DNA of 64,000 bases from Amoebophrya sp. A120 (lineage: Eukaryota; Sar; Dinophyceae; Syndiniales; Amoebophryaceae), in NCBI GenBank assembly GCA_905178155.1, contig CAJINV010000009.1:1791817-1855816 (forward strand), read 5' to 3'. The notes beneath the pieces were generated by a model, which saw nothing but the letters and a program-made list of their open reading frames with translations, ran no database searches and was not told the DNA's origin. How positions within the stretch are numbered: the first letter of the stretch is position 1; every line of letters starts with the position of its first letter. The position numbers were made by a program, and so were the translations under genes. Shown piece by piece: positions 1 through 12,118 of this stretch.

Positions 1-518
1 CTGAGCTGCGACTGCGAGCTACCACCTGGCCCACCGCCGGCAGTTGACGAAACCTTCGACTGCAGTGGCGTTGCTCCTAACAAGAGCTGAAATGACGTCG
101 AGGGGCGCGCAGAGGCGGGTCTTGTCGATACCGCAAAACTCTGCAGAGGCGAAAAAGTTGGTAACAAATCCCGCTGTCCTCTCTCCTGCAAGGCAGAACT
201 AGTGGCAGGCTCGTCTGGGGGCGCGTCGCGCGGTGGAGCCGGTTGTTCGTACGGCCCGCTCGGGGAAGAGCGTCCCACAGCACGAGCACTGCGCCTCTTC
301 TCGTTATTTGCAGCCGGCGAGATCGGTGCAGCCGCGGTCGCGGCTACTTCGCCCGTCATGACTTGTGGACTTGCAGAGCGGCGCAGTGCTGCAGCCGTGG
401 GTCGACTGGAGGTTTGTCCTGGAGAAAATTGGAATGATAACTGGGCGAGCGCTGTCGTCGCGGACGAGTGCGAGTTGTCGGTTGCTTGTTCATCTATGAC
501 TGCAGGGGCGACTTTATG
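1..518 (-). CDS. Partial low-complexity protein, exon open at left edge
   Basis: One minus-strand frame stays open from about 518 to the window edge, roughly 172 codons. The product is rich in Ser, Thr, Ala, Pro and Gln and shows no domain I recognise. The 3' end lies outside the window. In the same frame an ATG sits at 551-549, ten codons upstream of an in-frame TAG at 521-519. That TAG may be the end of a splice acceptor (GCACTAG) or a read-through codon, so the true start is unknown. The gene lies directly downstream of the kinesin-like gene and on the same strand. Coding status rests on the long open frame and high GC, not on similarity. Confidence 0.5.
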
Positions 519-666
519 CTAGTGCAAATCTTCCTTCCGGTTGTAATCCATTTTGTTCAGGGCATGCACAGCAACAGAGACGAGGGCTGCAAGAGAGTGG
601 ACTCTGCATCATGATAGATAAACCAACGCCCGATTCATCGGAGGCTATTCCTGCTTTGAATCGCTT

Positions 667-3600
667 TCAGAATTTATCACGCAAACAGTGGCAAAAGTCA
701 GTTTCAGTACGTGAGGTTGCGACAACTTTGCAATGCCAATGACAAATGAGGCGGGGAACAAGCGGAAGGGGGAGCAGCTGCGCACTCTCATACATTTCCT
801 TGACTTGTTCTTGGCCTGTGTGTTTCATCTTGTTCTGTTCAGACGGGGGCTCCTTCGTTTTTGTCGATGTAGTCGAAACCTTCATCATACTTGCGGCGCT
901 CGGCATCTTTCCACCTTCTGCCATACTACTGCCCGAACCCGCAAAACCGGCGCCGATCGTACCAGCCGTAGCTGCTGCAAACGGGTTGTTGTTGAAGACT
1001 CTGGGCGTTCTCGAGGCGGAAGCCTCGCGCGCCGTGGCTGCATTCGTCAAGATCGCGGTGATCTTGTTACTAAGAACTCCGCCGGCCGCCGCGGAGGAAA
1101 GCGACGATTGTTTCTGCCGCTGCTGCAGACTGAAAGTGTTGGCCTTCGATAACTGATCGGCAGATGCGGCGAGCGCTTCCGCGGTAATGACGGTCTTGGA
1201 CGGGACTGACGAAGCGGTGTTTTGCAGAGCTTGTTGTGGTCCACCGGTGGTCCTCGATGCCGGCTTCTGTAGTTGACTTGTAACTGAAAAAGACGATGAG
1301 TTGGGGTCTGCTCCTTCCGGTGCTGACCCGCCTCGTCGTAATTTGTGTTGTTCCTGAATCCGATCTCTCTCGGAGAGTTCCCGTTTTTCCAACTCAAGAA
1401 TTTGCTGCTCGCGCTCCAGATTCTGCTCCCACTTTCGGAGCCGGTCCTCGTCTTGAGTGAGCTGGTTTCTTCTGCCGCCCACGAGGGACGCCTGCAGATT
1501 GGAGTGCGAGTAACCGTGTTCACGTTCAGGATCTTCTTTATCTCTGCTGCTGGGCAACGCTACGGCTACACTGAGACTGAGTTCCTTCTCTGCCTCGTCG
1601 AGTTTCACACTGAGCTCCTGTTGGAGGTTCAGCACCTCCTCCCACCGCTCTGCCAGCTCCGCTTCTTTCTGCGCCAGCTCTTCCTCCCTTTTCAGCAAAG
1701 CGGCGGACTTTCTCTTCATTGCTGCCTTTTCCTTCTCAGATGTTGAAGCTCCACCACCTCCTTCGATGGGTGAAGCGCGGCTATCAACATCGTGGGCAGC
1801 TTGATGTTCAGCTGTTTTCTTCGTTCTATTCGCCTGGTTCTGTAGTTCCCTCTCCTCGAAGAGCTGCTTCAGTTTGCCTTTCCACTTTGCCTCCAGCTCC
1901 TTGACAGCGTTTTCCCGCTGCTGCAGCCTTTCCAACGTCTCCCGCCCCTGCTTCGCCAACTCTTCGAGTTCCTGCTTTCTCAGTCGGTTTTCCGCGAGAT
2001 CCATCATTTGTTCAGTGCCGGTTGCAGGTCCAGAACCCGGAACCGGGCCGCTACTTGTTGGAGACTGAACCCACAACCCCCCATCGCTGCGCCCCTCGAA
2101 AACCTGGCTGCGTTTCTCGAGTTTTTTCGCGAGTTGCTCCACCTCGTCCAGCTTCGCCAGCATCTCTCTGCGCCCGAGAAACACGTCTTTGGGTGAGTAA
2201 AACTTTTTTTCTCGCGCGTGGAAGACGACGGCTGTCGGGTCTTGAACCCGGTCGTCCTGGCCGTGCAGGAGAAACAAAATCTTCTCCTCAACGCCCTGCC
2301 AAACTGCAGGCCAGGCGGACAACGGGACGGAGGGATTCTTCAGCATAACAGCCGGCGCGTTCTGGTTCTCTGTGCCACCAGTCGGGAACATGCTGCTGAG
2401 GTCGGCTCGCCCGCCCGTTATGTTGCCGTTTTGCAATGTCTGCAGCTCGAGTTCCTGCTGCTGTTCCTGTTCCCGCTGCAGTGCGTAAACAGCTTGCATC
2501 ACCGAAAGGTTCGCTGCGTCGTTCCACACCGCAAGTGCGCGTGCTGGTTCGAAAACCCTGGCAGACTGCAGCTCGAATAGGTACGGGCCCAGCTGCACCG
2601 TGTCGTGGTTCCGGAGGCAGATCTTGCCCAACTGCATGCGGCCGTTGACGAAAATTTCGAAAGAATTACCAACGTTCTCCAGCGTGATGGAAGAAAAGCC
2701 TGTCGCACATCCCTCTTCTGTGTTCACATGGTGCGTCACGCGCACATGAACCTCACAAGGCGAGCGATTGTTGGCGGAGCCAGAATTGATGTCCGCAGCC
2801 AGTGCTGCTCTCGCGTTATTTGGCGCTGCTCCAGTACGAGGATTTGCAGCCGATTTCTGTGGTTGGACCGGAGCTGCGCCTGTTATGGCCTCGAACTGTT
2901 GCGCCCAGCTTTCCAACCGTTCACGGTATCGCTCATCCAGAATCCGTCTCAGTTTCATCCGGATAGGTGCGTACCGGCCCTGGAGAACAGAGCTTGCACT
3001 TGTGTCGTCAAAGTACGCCGCAACCTTCGCCATACTTTCGCACCCGAAATCCAACACGTCTGGCAAAGTGATGAACTCGGAAGCCGAAGCTTCGCGGAGG
3101 TCGTCGGCGTAGTGCGAGTTATTTGCTAACGAGTGCCTGTTCGTGTTGTTCGAGGGTGCTGCGCCAGCTGCAAGGCCCTGCTTCGGTAGTTTCCGTGTGA
3201 GAATCAGGTGCAACTCAGAACCTGGTTGCAGCTCGTACCTAACCGCACCCGCCAAGCTGCGATCGAAAAGTGGCAAACTGGCCAAGCACGGCGGCGGGGC
3301 TTCGACAGTGCTCGGACAGTCAAGGATAGTTTCCACACTCGTGTCGTTGTTTTTGGCCAAGCGGACGACGTTTCCTGAAAGTAAAGAAGAACGACTGCCG
3401 TGTGTTACGTGACTGTCTTTTCTCTTGCTCTTGCAGAACTGATGCCTTTGATTCAGCTGGTAGAGCAAACCCAGAGCTTCCTCCGAAAATTCGTGCATGG
3501 ACGACTCTTGCAGCGATTGCAAAAGCGCGAGGTGTGAGGAATGAGCCGCCGCAGTGGCGGCTGATGTCGGACCCTCGCTGTTTTTACTCGCACTCGCTCT

Positions 3601-6600
3601 GCTGGTTGTACCGGGTTTGCTCGCAAGCGTCGAGATGGTCGGTCCTGCGGGCCCTACTCGCGTGTGCGGGCCAGTCTTTTGATTGTAGGCATGATGCAAT
3701 GCCATTTGCGATCTCTGAACCTCCTCCGCCAATTGCTTGGCGATCGCACCGCGCTTGCTCGACAGGTTCGGCGCCACCTTTTGCAGCGTGGCGTCGATAT
3801 TTTGGTACCGATCGTTCAGGTGGAGAGCCAACTGCGCGAACTGCATGGTGTCGAACAACTTTGTTCCGGGACCAGTTTCCTCCACTCCAGACGAGGCAGC
3901 GGATGACACATTGGCGCCTGCGCCACTTCCTCCTGCTGCAACACGACTTCGACGGCACCCGAGCACCGTGCCCGCTACCGTGAAGCTCGCGAATCTCCGA
4001 CGGGCATCGCCGAAAAACTGGTCTAGCAAAACAGAGAGCTTCGACCGGTTCGAATCCCGTATGTGATGATCGGCTGAGGACGCCCCACTGCCCAAGACAC
4101 GGCGCTGCACCCCCGGTCCCGCTTTCAGCGGCGAAGCGAGGCTTTCGCGGTGCTGCTCCGATTCGGATTTGGGCGGGGCTGCGGACAGGAGGTCGACGAA
4201 CTGCTGCTGCACGGAGTGCTGTAACTCGGCCTGCACGGCGTCGCTAGCGGGGTTCGTGAGCGGGGCGAGCTCCACCACCGCAAGTTGCGCAGCTAGATTC
4301 CCGGGGAGGTTCCAATGATCGATCAGGTACACGCGGGCGACCGGGCGCTTGTAGAATGGTGCAGCCTCTTCCACTTCGTGAGCACCGGAAAGATGACTGA
4401 TGGTGTTGTACGTGTTTTGGAGGTATTAGTATTGACGAGCAGATTGGAGCCATATTTCTTTACGTAGCAATGATGTTGACGTAGCGCAGACGTAGCTCAT
4501 CATGAACTATCCACAGCACGACCGCCGAAAAATCTTCCGTCGACAGGCCTTCACTTTTTCAAAAAGTCGCAGTCGCACGAGAAGCAAGGCATTTAAAAAA
4601 GTTACCTCCCATACAGTCCCTGCTTGAAGACTGCGAAGTCGAGCAGATTTGAGAAGTCGTTGGGGTTTCGGGCTTGAATTTTGCTGACATTCCGCACGTG
4701 AATGGGCAGGTCAGGGTGTTCCACAAGTTGGAAGGGCTGGTAATCCTCGGAAAAGTCCTTCACGTTCAGCAGATCGCGAATCACGTCCTCTTCCAGTACC
4801 TCAAAAGCCTGCAGGGCCACGTGGGGCGCATGCTTGACTTCGCTCGGAGCGGAACCTCCTACTTCGGACACGACCCGACTAGAGCCTCCACGGGATGATC
4901 CTCGATCCTGCTTGTTTGCAATGCCGGCGTCGCCCCCGTCGGCAACCGTGTTCGCCAAAGAGCAGCTTCTGGCCACCATTTCCGCGAAGCGCTTCTTGAA
5001 GTCGCCGTAAAAGACCACCGCAGTGTTGATGCCTTGGGATAAAAGTGATCTGATCTGGTCGATGTCCGCCACCCCCTGGAGCAGACGCGCGGTCTGCAGA
5101 CCCCTTTCGTCCTGCGTGCTCGGTGCCGTTGTACCGGCTGATGGAAAGAAAGCAGAGGAGGAGGTCGCGGCAGAGTCACCCACGAGGAGTCGACCCACAG
5201 CTGCTGAAGAAGACGCAGTGTTTGTGTGATCAGCCTCATCTGAAGTGCTCGCTGCTTTAGTACTCCGCGTCGAGGACCCTACGGTGCCTCCTGCGCTAGT
5301 GCCGCCCCGTCCGGACCCGGCGACCATGCGCACTTTTACATCAGCAAAGGGGCCGAAAGTTCGTCTTCTCGCACCGCCCAGCGACACCATCTTGTTGCCT
5401 GAGTGCGTTTCCACGCCGAACTTAGAAACCGGTATAGCAGCGTCGTCGCGGTCAATAAGAACGCGGACGTCGCAGTAGCTCCTCGCTTGTTCGCTTATGG
5501 ACCGGGAATTCAATGTTTTTAGAAACGGTCGCTCGTCCAATTCCCAATCGGGCGCCATCATTTCAGTATCTCCGGATGGCCATGCCTGCACGGCTGAGCT
5601 GCCGTCTATATCTCTAGTACCGTCATCGAACCCAGCTTCACTTCTGGCTCCAAGTCCAGACGTACCAGACAGCATGCTCGCCAGTGAGTAGTCCTGGTCG
5701 TTTTTTTGAAATTTGGAAAACTTTGGCAGCTCGTGGTTGGACGGCTTTCGGCCAATGTGGTGTCTCCGGTCGTCCTCCAAGTTGGCCTGCTTCAGCACGA
5801 AGTCGTTGTACTTCTTGATATTTTCCTGGTGCTTTTTCAGAGGGACGCCAGTAATGGACCTGGTTACCGTTGTGCCGATGTGGTTCAAGTCAGACCGCAA
5901 GTTCACGAGTAACGACTGGCCGTTATCGGCGGTGTCGCGAAACACGTTCTGCTCTTCCTGTAGCCGCTTCAACTGCGAAAACGATTTTTGCCGGCTGGAG
6001 TACTGCTTGCGCTTCGCGAACGTCGACGCGGACATGTCGGACTGCTTCGACTTCAGGCTGAAACTGGTCGAGAACGCTGCTACGGAGCTCGAACAACTGC
6101 TGTCATTGTCCTGTTCGGTCACTTCTATTTCTCGCTCGGAGGTAGTCTGCTGATTCGACTGCTGGTCCACAAGCGCACCACCATCTTCGCCTGTTCTCCC
6201 ACCAGGGGGAATTCTAGTGCTTCGAAGCTTGCTCGTACGGCTGGCGGTGTATTTGTTGGCGATTTTCACTTCCAGATCTTTCGGCGCAGCGGGGGGACCT
6301 TCGATCAACGTCTCCTCGGTTTTTAGCGGACGCCATTCCTTTATGCTGGGAATCTTGTCAAGAAGCTTGTGTGGACTCGAAGTTCTGGCCGAGGCGGTGT
6401 TTATTTTCTGGGGGCTTCGCAAAGTCGCCTCCGGCGTCAGGATGCCCGTCGATCCCCGAGCTTCTGGAGTCGATGCACCGGGCGCTGTGGTGGTCCTGCG
6501 CGCAACATTTCCATCTGGTCGCTTACCTTTCCCAAGGCTATTGCGATTGGTGGTCGCGCCAGTGCTATTGTTCGTGATTGTCGTTGCATAGCTGCTTTTC

Positions 6601-7109
6601 GAGGACCCCGGAGTTATTCTGCTTCCAGGTACAAACGCACCTTGGCGTGGCGTGCTCGTGCCGGCGGAGACGGCGCCGCTAGCAGCAGTTGCCGGCTCCT
6701 GAGAGGCGGCGGCACCCGTGTTGTGCGTAGAGGTCTTGTTCGCCGCACGGGCATCGACCGCGGCAGCGATGCCCGGCGTCGTGGTCGAGGTCCCGAGTGT
6801 GACAGTCACGCTGTCTTCGTAGGTGTTCTCGATTTCGTGTTCTTGTGCCACCTGCCCATTGTATTCAGGTTCATCAGGAGCGGCCCCAGGACCGAGAACC
6901 TCGCTCTCTTGCTGCTGCTCCAACGTAAGGTCCTCGTAGGCAGATGGAGATCTTGGCAAAAATGTAAATGATTGATGACTGTCATCGGGAACATGTTGAT
7001 CGGCGTCCAATTCTTGGTGACGCAGGGCCAATTGCTCTCCACGCTCCTTCTCCTCGGCGACGGCCTGCTGCAGAGACGCAATGCGAGCTGCCCACACATC
7101 GGACGACAT
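667..7109 (-). CDS. Kinesin-3-like protein with degenerate motor and FHA domain
   Basis: Two exons (7109-4606 and 4396-667) encode about 2,077 residues. The 209-bp intron is GT-AG, in phase, with a TACTAAT branch point about 27 nt before its 3' end. Residues 1-545 are low-complexity. The motor spans roughly 550-1030 and can be followed block by block, but its active-site motifs are gone. The P-loop site reads FYGDFKKRFAEM instead of GQTGSGKT, switch I reads PFYKRPVARVYLI instead of NxxSSRSH, and switch II reads VVELAPLT instead of DLAGSE. The microtubule-side helix (SKLSVLLDQFFG) and the last motor helix (LFDTMQFAQLALHL) remain. An FHA-like domain follows at roughly 1200-1430 (PCLASLPLFDRSL; ITLENVGNSFEIFVNG), as in kinesin-3 proteins, then long coiled coil. 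I infer a microtubule-binding scaffold without ATPase activity. The start is the ATG at 7109; the end is TGA at 667. Confidence 0.72.
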
Positions 7110-9299
7110 GGAACGGATGTCGTTGTCGACCTTGTTGTGCCCTTTAATTGCCCTTTACCTGCTCTAGCAGAAAAAGAAACTGGAAGTGCCTTGTGACTTT
7201 GCTTCTACCTTCCGCCAAACGCAAACACTAGTCCGCGTCGCGTACAAACAACTGTTGATCTTTGTCGTTGCGCAAGGAATTCGGCCTCAGTATTCATGGA
7301 TGCGGCTAGGTTCGTCACGAAGGTGCGGCACTTCTTTCATAAGAAAATTGACACAAGCAGGCACGGCTAAAAACATCATCCGAGAAATGATCGCGCGAGC
7401 CATGTGCATCTGGTGGCGCTGCAATGCTTTAGGAAAGTGACACAATATCGCTCCGGGCTGCATGTGCTCGCCGATCTCGATCAGACAGGTCCTCGATGAC
7501 GACGTAACTTGTACGATCTGGGCACTTTTGCACTCACGCTAACATCGATCAAAAATACATGATTTCCGTTTATCTCGTGGCTCCCTCGGCAGCGATTTTG
7601 GTGTCAAATTGTATCTCACGACGCTCAGACAACTGCAAGTTGCACGGGTAACTAGGTTTCTGAAGGAAAATTCTGGTGGTTCGACGATGAGATTGAGATT
7701 CTCGACGAGGGAGCGCGAAATAGTACTGACTACAGGCGGCACCACGCGCCAACGCCATACACGCCACCGGATGAACGAAGATCTTCGCGGCGAGGAATCC
7801 CTGGTGTTTTGCTGCGCGAACAAATTTCCTCTTCTTGGCTCTCTTCCGTGACCGTGGCTTCGTTTCGGCGGGCGTTGAAATATAATTTTCAAAAAGCCCA
7901 AACATCAAAAATCTACTTGCTTCTTTATTTTTAAAACAAATACTGGCCGCGAAGAGGGCAGCATACGTATTGGTTTCTTCTTTTTCAACCGCCTACCGAG
8001 AGCTGCTTTTGGCACGGTGCCAGCTAAAGAAGATAGAGCTTGAGCTTCTGTTCATCTTCCGTCGATTCCTTGTCTACCTCCAGTTTTTGTTTCAAACAAA
8101 TCGATGGACTATCGTCGTTTTATGCATCGTCTTTTTTTGAGGAAGAGGCGCAAAAAATTGTGTGAAAGTGGTGAACTATCTGAGGCATCGCGTTTTCAAG
8201 TGCGACAAGGCGAGACATTTAGGAAATCGCTGCCGTTTTTTCCTTTGGTCTTGCGACGCTACGGTGTGTCTGAGTATTCTAGGGAAAAGAAAGAGCAAAA
8301 ACACGCTAAAGATCGTTGCCAGGTCGTCGCGTACAGGCGACTACTTGTTGGAAAGCATCCTGCTTTTTTTCTTGTTTCTGGGCTCCATGGGATTCAGGCG
8401 AAAATCTTACCATACCCTCGCAAGACCTTGTTTGAAAAGAGCAGCAGAAAAGACCAACAAGATCTTCCAACAGGTCTTGAGAAGGCCTACGCCTAACAAG
8501 ACAAATATTAGTATAGTCTAGCAACTGAAGTCATCGCATTCGGGTCGTATTATTCTAATTCTCCACGTCGAACGGGACCCACTTCGAAAAGATTAAAAAA
8601 TATAGTCCTGCGGCGAAAGGGCAAAACCACGAAAGATGACGACGCTACGGGCACCTTATTTCTGGCGTGATCTTTCAAATGGAAGAGACAAATCCTCCCT
8701 CTGTGGAAAATGTTCAAAAGTCGAAAAGAAAAACCCCGATCCATCCGTTTGAAACCTAAAGCACGGAACTCTTGTACCGATTTTTTGTTGTTCAAAAAAA
8801 TCTATACTGTGACTGACTTCAGACGATGAAAACACGTGTCTTCTAGTTTTGCAGTCGTCCCAGATATAGTTTCGTACATAAGTACCTTCTTGGTGCTAAG
8901 TTTTAGCTAAAAATAAAAATATAAGCAAGGAAGTGCTGCAGTTGTTTTGGATGCAGTGTCAGTACCTTAAAAAAGCTGTCGTGCCTATATTCTCTACCGT
9001 CTTCCAAAAATCGAAAGCGTTCTTTTATTTATCTCGATCTCAAAAAATAAAAAACTCGAAAGCCTCTTTGGTGAAGGTGATGCGACGCATCTTGTTCATA
9101 ACGGAACATACTGGCAGGAGTAGTGCTCGTGTAGCTTCAGATATTAGTAAGTACAGAATCATGGTCGTGGTCCATAGAATGTCGCAGCGAAGGACATTTT
9201 CGAACCCCGCGTGGAAGATCTTCATGAGGCGTCTATCATTATTGCGAGGAGGAGGACTGCTGTAGTGGTGTTCCGTGACCTTCTCCGACTCCGTCACCA
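7110..9299. other. Intergenic region, no convincing gene
   Basis: This stretch is AT-richer than its flanks and contains only short overlapping open frames on both strands, with no domain, repeat or good splice sites. A minus-strand frame at 9040-9300 overlaps the stop of the coiled-coil gene upstream and holds one hydrophobic stretch (TMILYLLISEATRALLLPV). It could be an extra 3' exon, but I see nothing else for it. Confidence 0.5.
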
Positions 9300-11147
9300 T
9301 CAGTTACGCCGATGACCTCCGTCGTTGACAAGAGTTTCCACCCTCTGCAGGAACCGATTGACATTTTCGGATAGATTATTTTGCCCCTGAAGAAGCGTTT
9401 CGTGCCCTCCAGAAAGGCTCTGCACGCTTTCGGCCAGGTGTTCGTGACGTCGCAGCAGGGTATCGTGCAGGCTTTCTTGCCCCTGGGAAACCTGGTCTTG
9501 TCGCTCGATTAGGCTCTGCTGTCCCGCAGCAAGCTGCTGCTGCCCTTCGCGCAGGCGGTCTTGCCCCTGAGAAAGCTGGTCTTGTCGCTCGATCAGGCGC
9601 TGCTGTCCCGCAGCAAGCTGCTGCTGCCCTTCGCGCAGGCTTTCTTGCCCCTGAGAAAACTGGTCTTGTCGCTCGATTAGGCTCTGCTGTCCCGCAGCAA
9701 GCTGCTGCTGCCCTTCGCGCAGGCTCTCTTGCCCCTGAGAAAACTGGTCTTGTCGCTCGGTTAAGCTTTGCTGTCCCGCAGCAAGCTGCTGCTGCCCTTC
9801 GCGCAGGCTTTCTTGCCCCTGAGAAACCTGATCCTGCAGCCGGTCAACCAGAATGTCGACCCTGGCGCCCTGATCCGTTCCCATTTGTGCGATTTCCCCC
9901 CGCACGGTTTCGAGGCCGGCAGCAAGCGATGCTGTGCCTTCGGCGATACGGGACTCCAAGTCTGCTCCCTGGCCAAGCAAAGTATCCCCTAGTCGTAACT
10001 GGTCCTCCCGTAGATCCGAGGTTGCCGTTAGTACGGCCGCAATGTCGTTTCGAACCGTGTCAAAGCGTGCGTTCGTATTCCCCGCGTGCTCCGCCATGCT
10101 GTTTTCCAACGCGGTGTGCACGTTTTCCACGGTCTGCTGCAGTTCCGTTTGCACTGTCTCGATGCGTGCCGATAAATTAGTAGCGCCCTGGTCAACGATG
10201 CGCCGCAGTCCCTGCAGAGTCGTACGCAAACTAGCCAGCTCGTTGCTCCACTCGCCACCGCGGGCGTCTATCAGTTCCTCGGTAGCCTGAATCTGGGTCA
10301 ACAGGGACGCAAACTGGGATGCATTGGATTCCTGTGTGGCCTGCAGTTGCCTCTGGACCTGCGTGTCCACACTGGATGCCTGCTCAGACTGCAGCTGCAG
10401 CAATTGCTCATGCCTGTGTTCCGTGTGCCACGCGGAAACAACCAGCCCGACGGCAAGAAGTAGGATACCGAACAGAAGAGCGAGCAGGGCTGCTCCGGTG
10501 CTTGTTTTGCAGGATCTCGACCCAGCAGCAGGTGATGTTGTAGTAGTTTTTCCTTTCGTGCTGGGACGGACGATAAGGAGATCCTCCTGAGAGCGCTCAT
10601 CATGATCTCCCAGCGCGGTACAGCCTCGCGTTCGTGCTGTTGTCGGATTCTTTGTGCCACCTCCGAGCTTGGCCTTGGTCTTGATTTTGCTCTTCGTTTT
10701 GCCGCTTTGTCTTTCTTCTACATTATCTTGACCTCCTTCCCCTTCACCAAGAGGAAGATGAGGGAGACCCTCAACTTTTTCCCGTTCCAAGGCGCTAAGA
10801 TCAATACTATAATCGTGCTGCCGAAGTGCTTCTTCGAGCAACGGCACGTCCTCGCCGCCGCAAGTGACCTCCACTCGTACCAGCTCCTCCTCAATCTTGT
10901 TTCTCGCTCCCGCTCCTGCAGCTGCAACATGCATTGCGCATATCTGCTGTATCTTGCTGTTGTCGACGGTTTCTGCTTGCTGTGGCTCGACGCCGGGCGG
11001 AGAGAAAAATGGTGACTTAGAGATTGACGCTCGACACCTGCGCTTGTCCTTTTCGTTTTCCTCGTCTTCGTCTTCCAGCTCTAGCAACAATGCGACCCGC
11101 TCCTCACCGTCCATCCTGATGTTTTTATCACTACAACTTCTTTTCAT
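9300..11147 (-). CDS. Single-pass membrane coiled-coil protein with 28-residue repeats
   Basis: An uninterrupted frame of 615 residues runs from the ATG at 11147 to TGA at 9300. The N-terminal 215 residues are charged and low-complexity. One membrane segment follows near residue 228 (LLALLFGILLLAVGLVVSAW), with no cleavable signal, suggesting a type II membrane protein. The rest is one long Gln/Glu-rich coiled coil in which four near-identical 28-residue units lie in tandem (core GQESLREGQQQLAAGQQ), followed by a decayed fifth. The repeats resemble the rod parts of methyl-accepting or tethering proteins only in composition. Function is unknown; a tether or spacer is a guess. It is separated by about 1 kb from the ankyrin gene upstream. 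Confidence 0.75.
   Translation of the reverse strand: MKRSCSDKNIRMDGEERVALLLELEDEDEENEKDKRRCRASISKSPFFSPPGVEPQQAETVDNSKIQQICAMHVAAAGAGARNKIEEELVRVEVTCGGEDVPLLEEALRQHDYSIDLSALEREKVEGLPHLPLGEGEGGQDNVEERQSGKTKSKIKTKAKLGGGTKNPTTARTRGCTALGDHDERSQEDLLIVRPSTKGKTTTTSPAAGSRSCKTSTGAALLALLFGILLLAVGLVVSAWHTEHRHEQLLQLQSEQASSVDTQVQRQLQATQESNASQFASLLTQIQATEELIDARGGEWSNELASLRTTLQGLRRIVDQGATNLSARIETVQTELQQTVENVHTALENSMAEHAGNTNARFDTVRNDIAAVLTATSDLREDQLRLGDTLLGQGADLESRIAEGTASLAAGLETVRGEIAQMGTDQGARVDILVDRLQDQVSQGQESLREGQQQLAAGQQSLTERQDQFSQGQESLREGQQQLAAGQQSLIERQDQFSQGQESLREGQQQLAAGQQRLIERQDQLSQGQDRLREGQQQLAAGQQSLIERQDQVSQGQESLHDTLLRRHEHLAESVQSLSGGHETLLQGQNNLSENVNRFLQRVETLVNDGGHRRN
9474..9836 (-). repeat. 84-bp in-frame tandem repeat inside the coiled-coil gene
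   Basis: Four copies of an 84-bp unit plus a decayed partial copy encode the 28-residue coiled-coil repeat. On the plus strand each unit contains TCTTGCCCCTGRGAAA and CTGCTGTCCCGCAGCAAGC. The copies differ at only a few bases, which points to recent unequal exchange or gene conversion. Copy number is likely to vary between strains. Confidence 0.85.
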
Positions 11148-12118
11148 TTATTTTACCAAAAAATCGCGGGAAAAAAGTTTAAGCTTTAGGTTTCGTGTTT
11201 CGAAGGTGGGTCTTCCACGCAATTTCTGCACGCTACAGAGACGCGTCTGAGGCTGCTAGCAAAGCTAAGGGCACACAGTCTGCGAAGGCATTGCCAAGCA
11301 GACTTCGTAAAAAGAAGTAGACAGGATCCCATCGGGGTAAACACAAGAAGGACAAAAAAGAAAAAAATCGGATTGCCAAAAACAACACCAGAGACGGAAA
11401 TCATGATCATCGGAAAGAAGCACGAGCATGACGTGAATCAGTATCAAAGGTGCTCCAGATCGCACATGTTTTCGGAGAAAAGCTTGCTGTTGCTCCATTG
11501 GTTGCGACTCGCGAACATCTGGTACATCAATCGATGATCGAGTTGCGCTTGGCCTCAACCCCCATGGATTCGTTTCCTCATTCAAGACAAGGACGTTAGC
11601 GCGACAAAGTTTTTTTTTCGGCCGGTGTGTACAGGTGATATATTTGGTCTGCTTCAGCGTCTGTAGTGTGACGAGTGGTAAGAACCGAGCTTGTCAGCTG
11701 TTGGTTCCGGCGGGACTGAAGGGCTTCAATTGTTCATTCATATTTTATATATGGTACTACATGATACAAGATTAGCAGAAACACAAATCGGCAGGCACGA
11801 TGATGCTATTTTGTACAGGGGCATTACCAGCAATGGCATTGGCAGACTCCAACTTCAACCAATCCGTCAAATCAACTTGAACTTAAAAGGTAAAGGATAA
11901 GGTGGTTAACAAGGTTTAACAAGGTAAAGATATTAAAGGTTAAGGTTTAAGTTTAGCTTTTTGCGTTTTTCCTTGAAAGATCATGATCATGTGTATACAG
12001 TGAGTATATGCGCGTCGTCATATCAATCGTGAGTCAGCATCAACGAAGCTGCGTATTTCCAATTTCATCCAAATGCTGCCATACCAGCACTCTTTTTCGA
12101 CTACGTCGTTTCATCAAT
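11148..12118. other. Intergenic region
   Basis: No open frame here looks coding. At 11886-11953 there is a short run of degenerate AAGGTTTAA-like units on the plus strand, and the rest is mixed AT-rich sequence with several poly-A/T runs. It separates the coiled-coil gene from the 3' end of the ankyrin gene. Confidence 0.5.

Noticed and set aside
4047-4058. GGTTCGAATCCC, like a tRNA T-loop
   Set aside because: It lies inside the kinesin-like coding exon, and no acceptor, D or anticodon stems can be formed around it.
8104-8496. Plus-strand open frame of 130 codons
   Set aside because: Two overlapping frames are equally open, there is no domain, and it would be the only plus-strand gene in the array.
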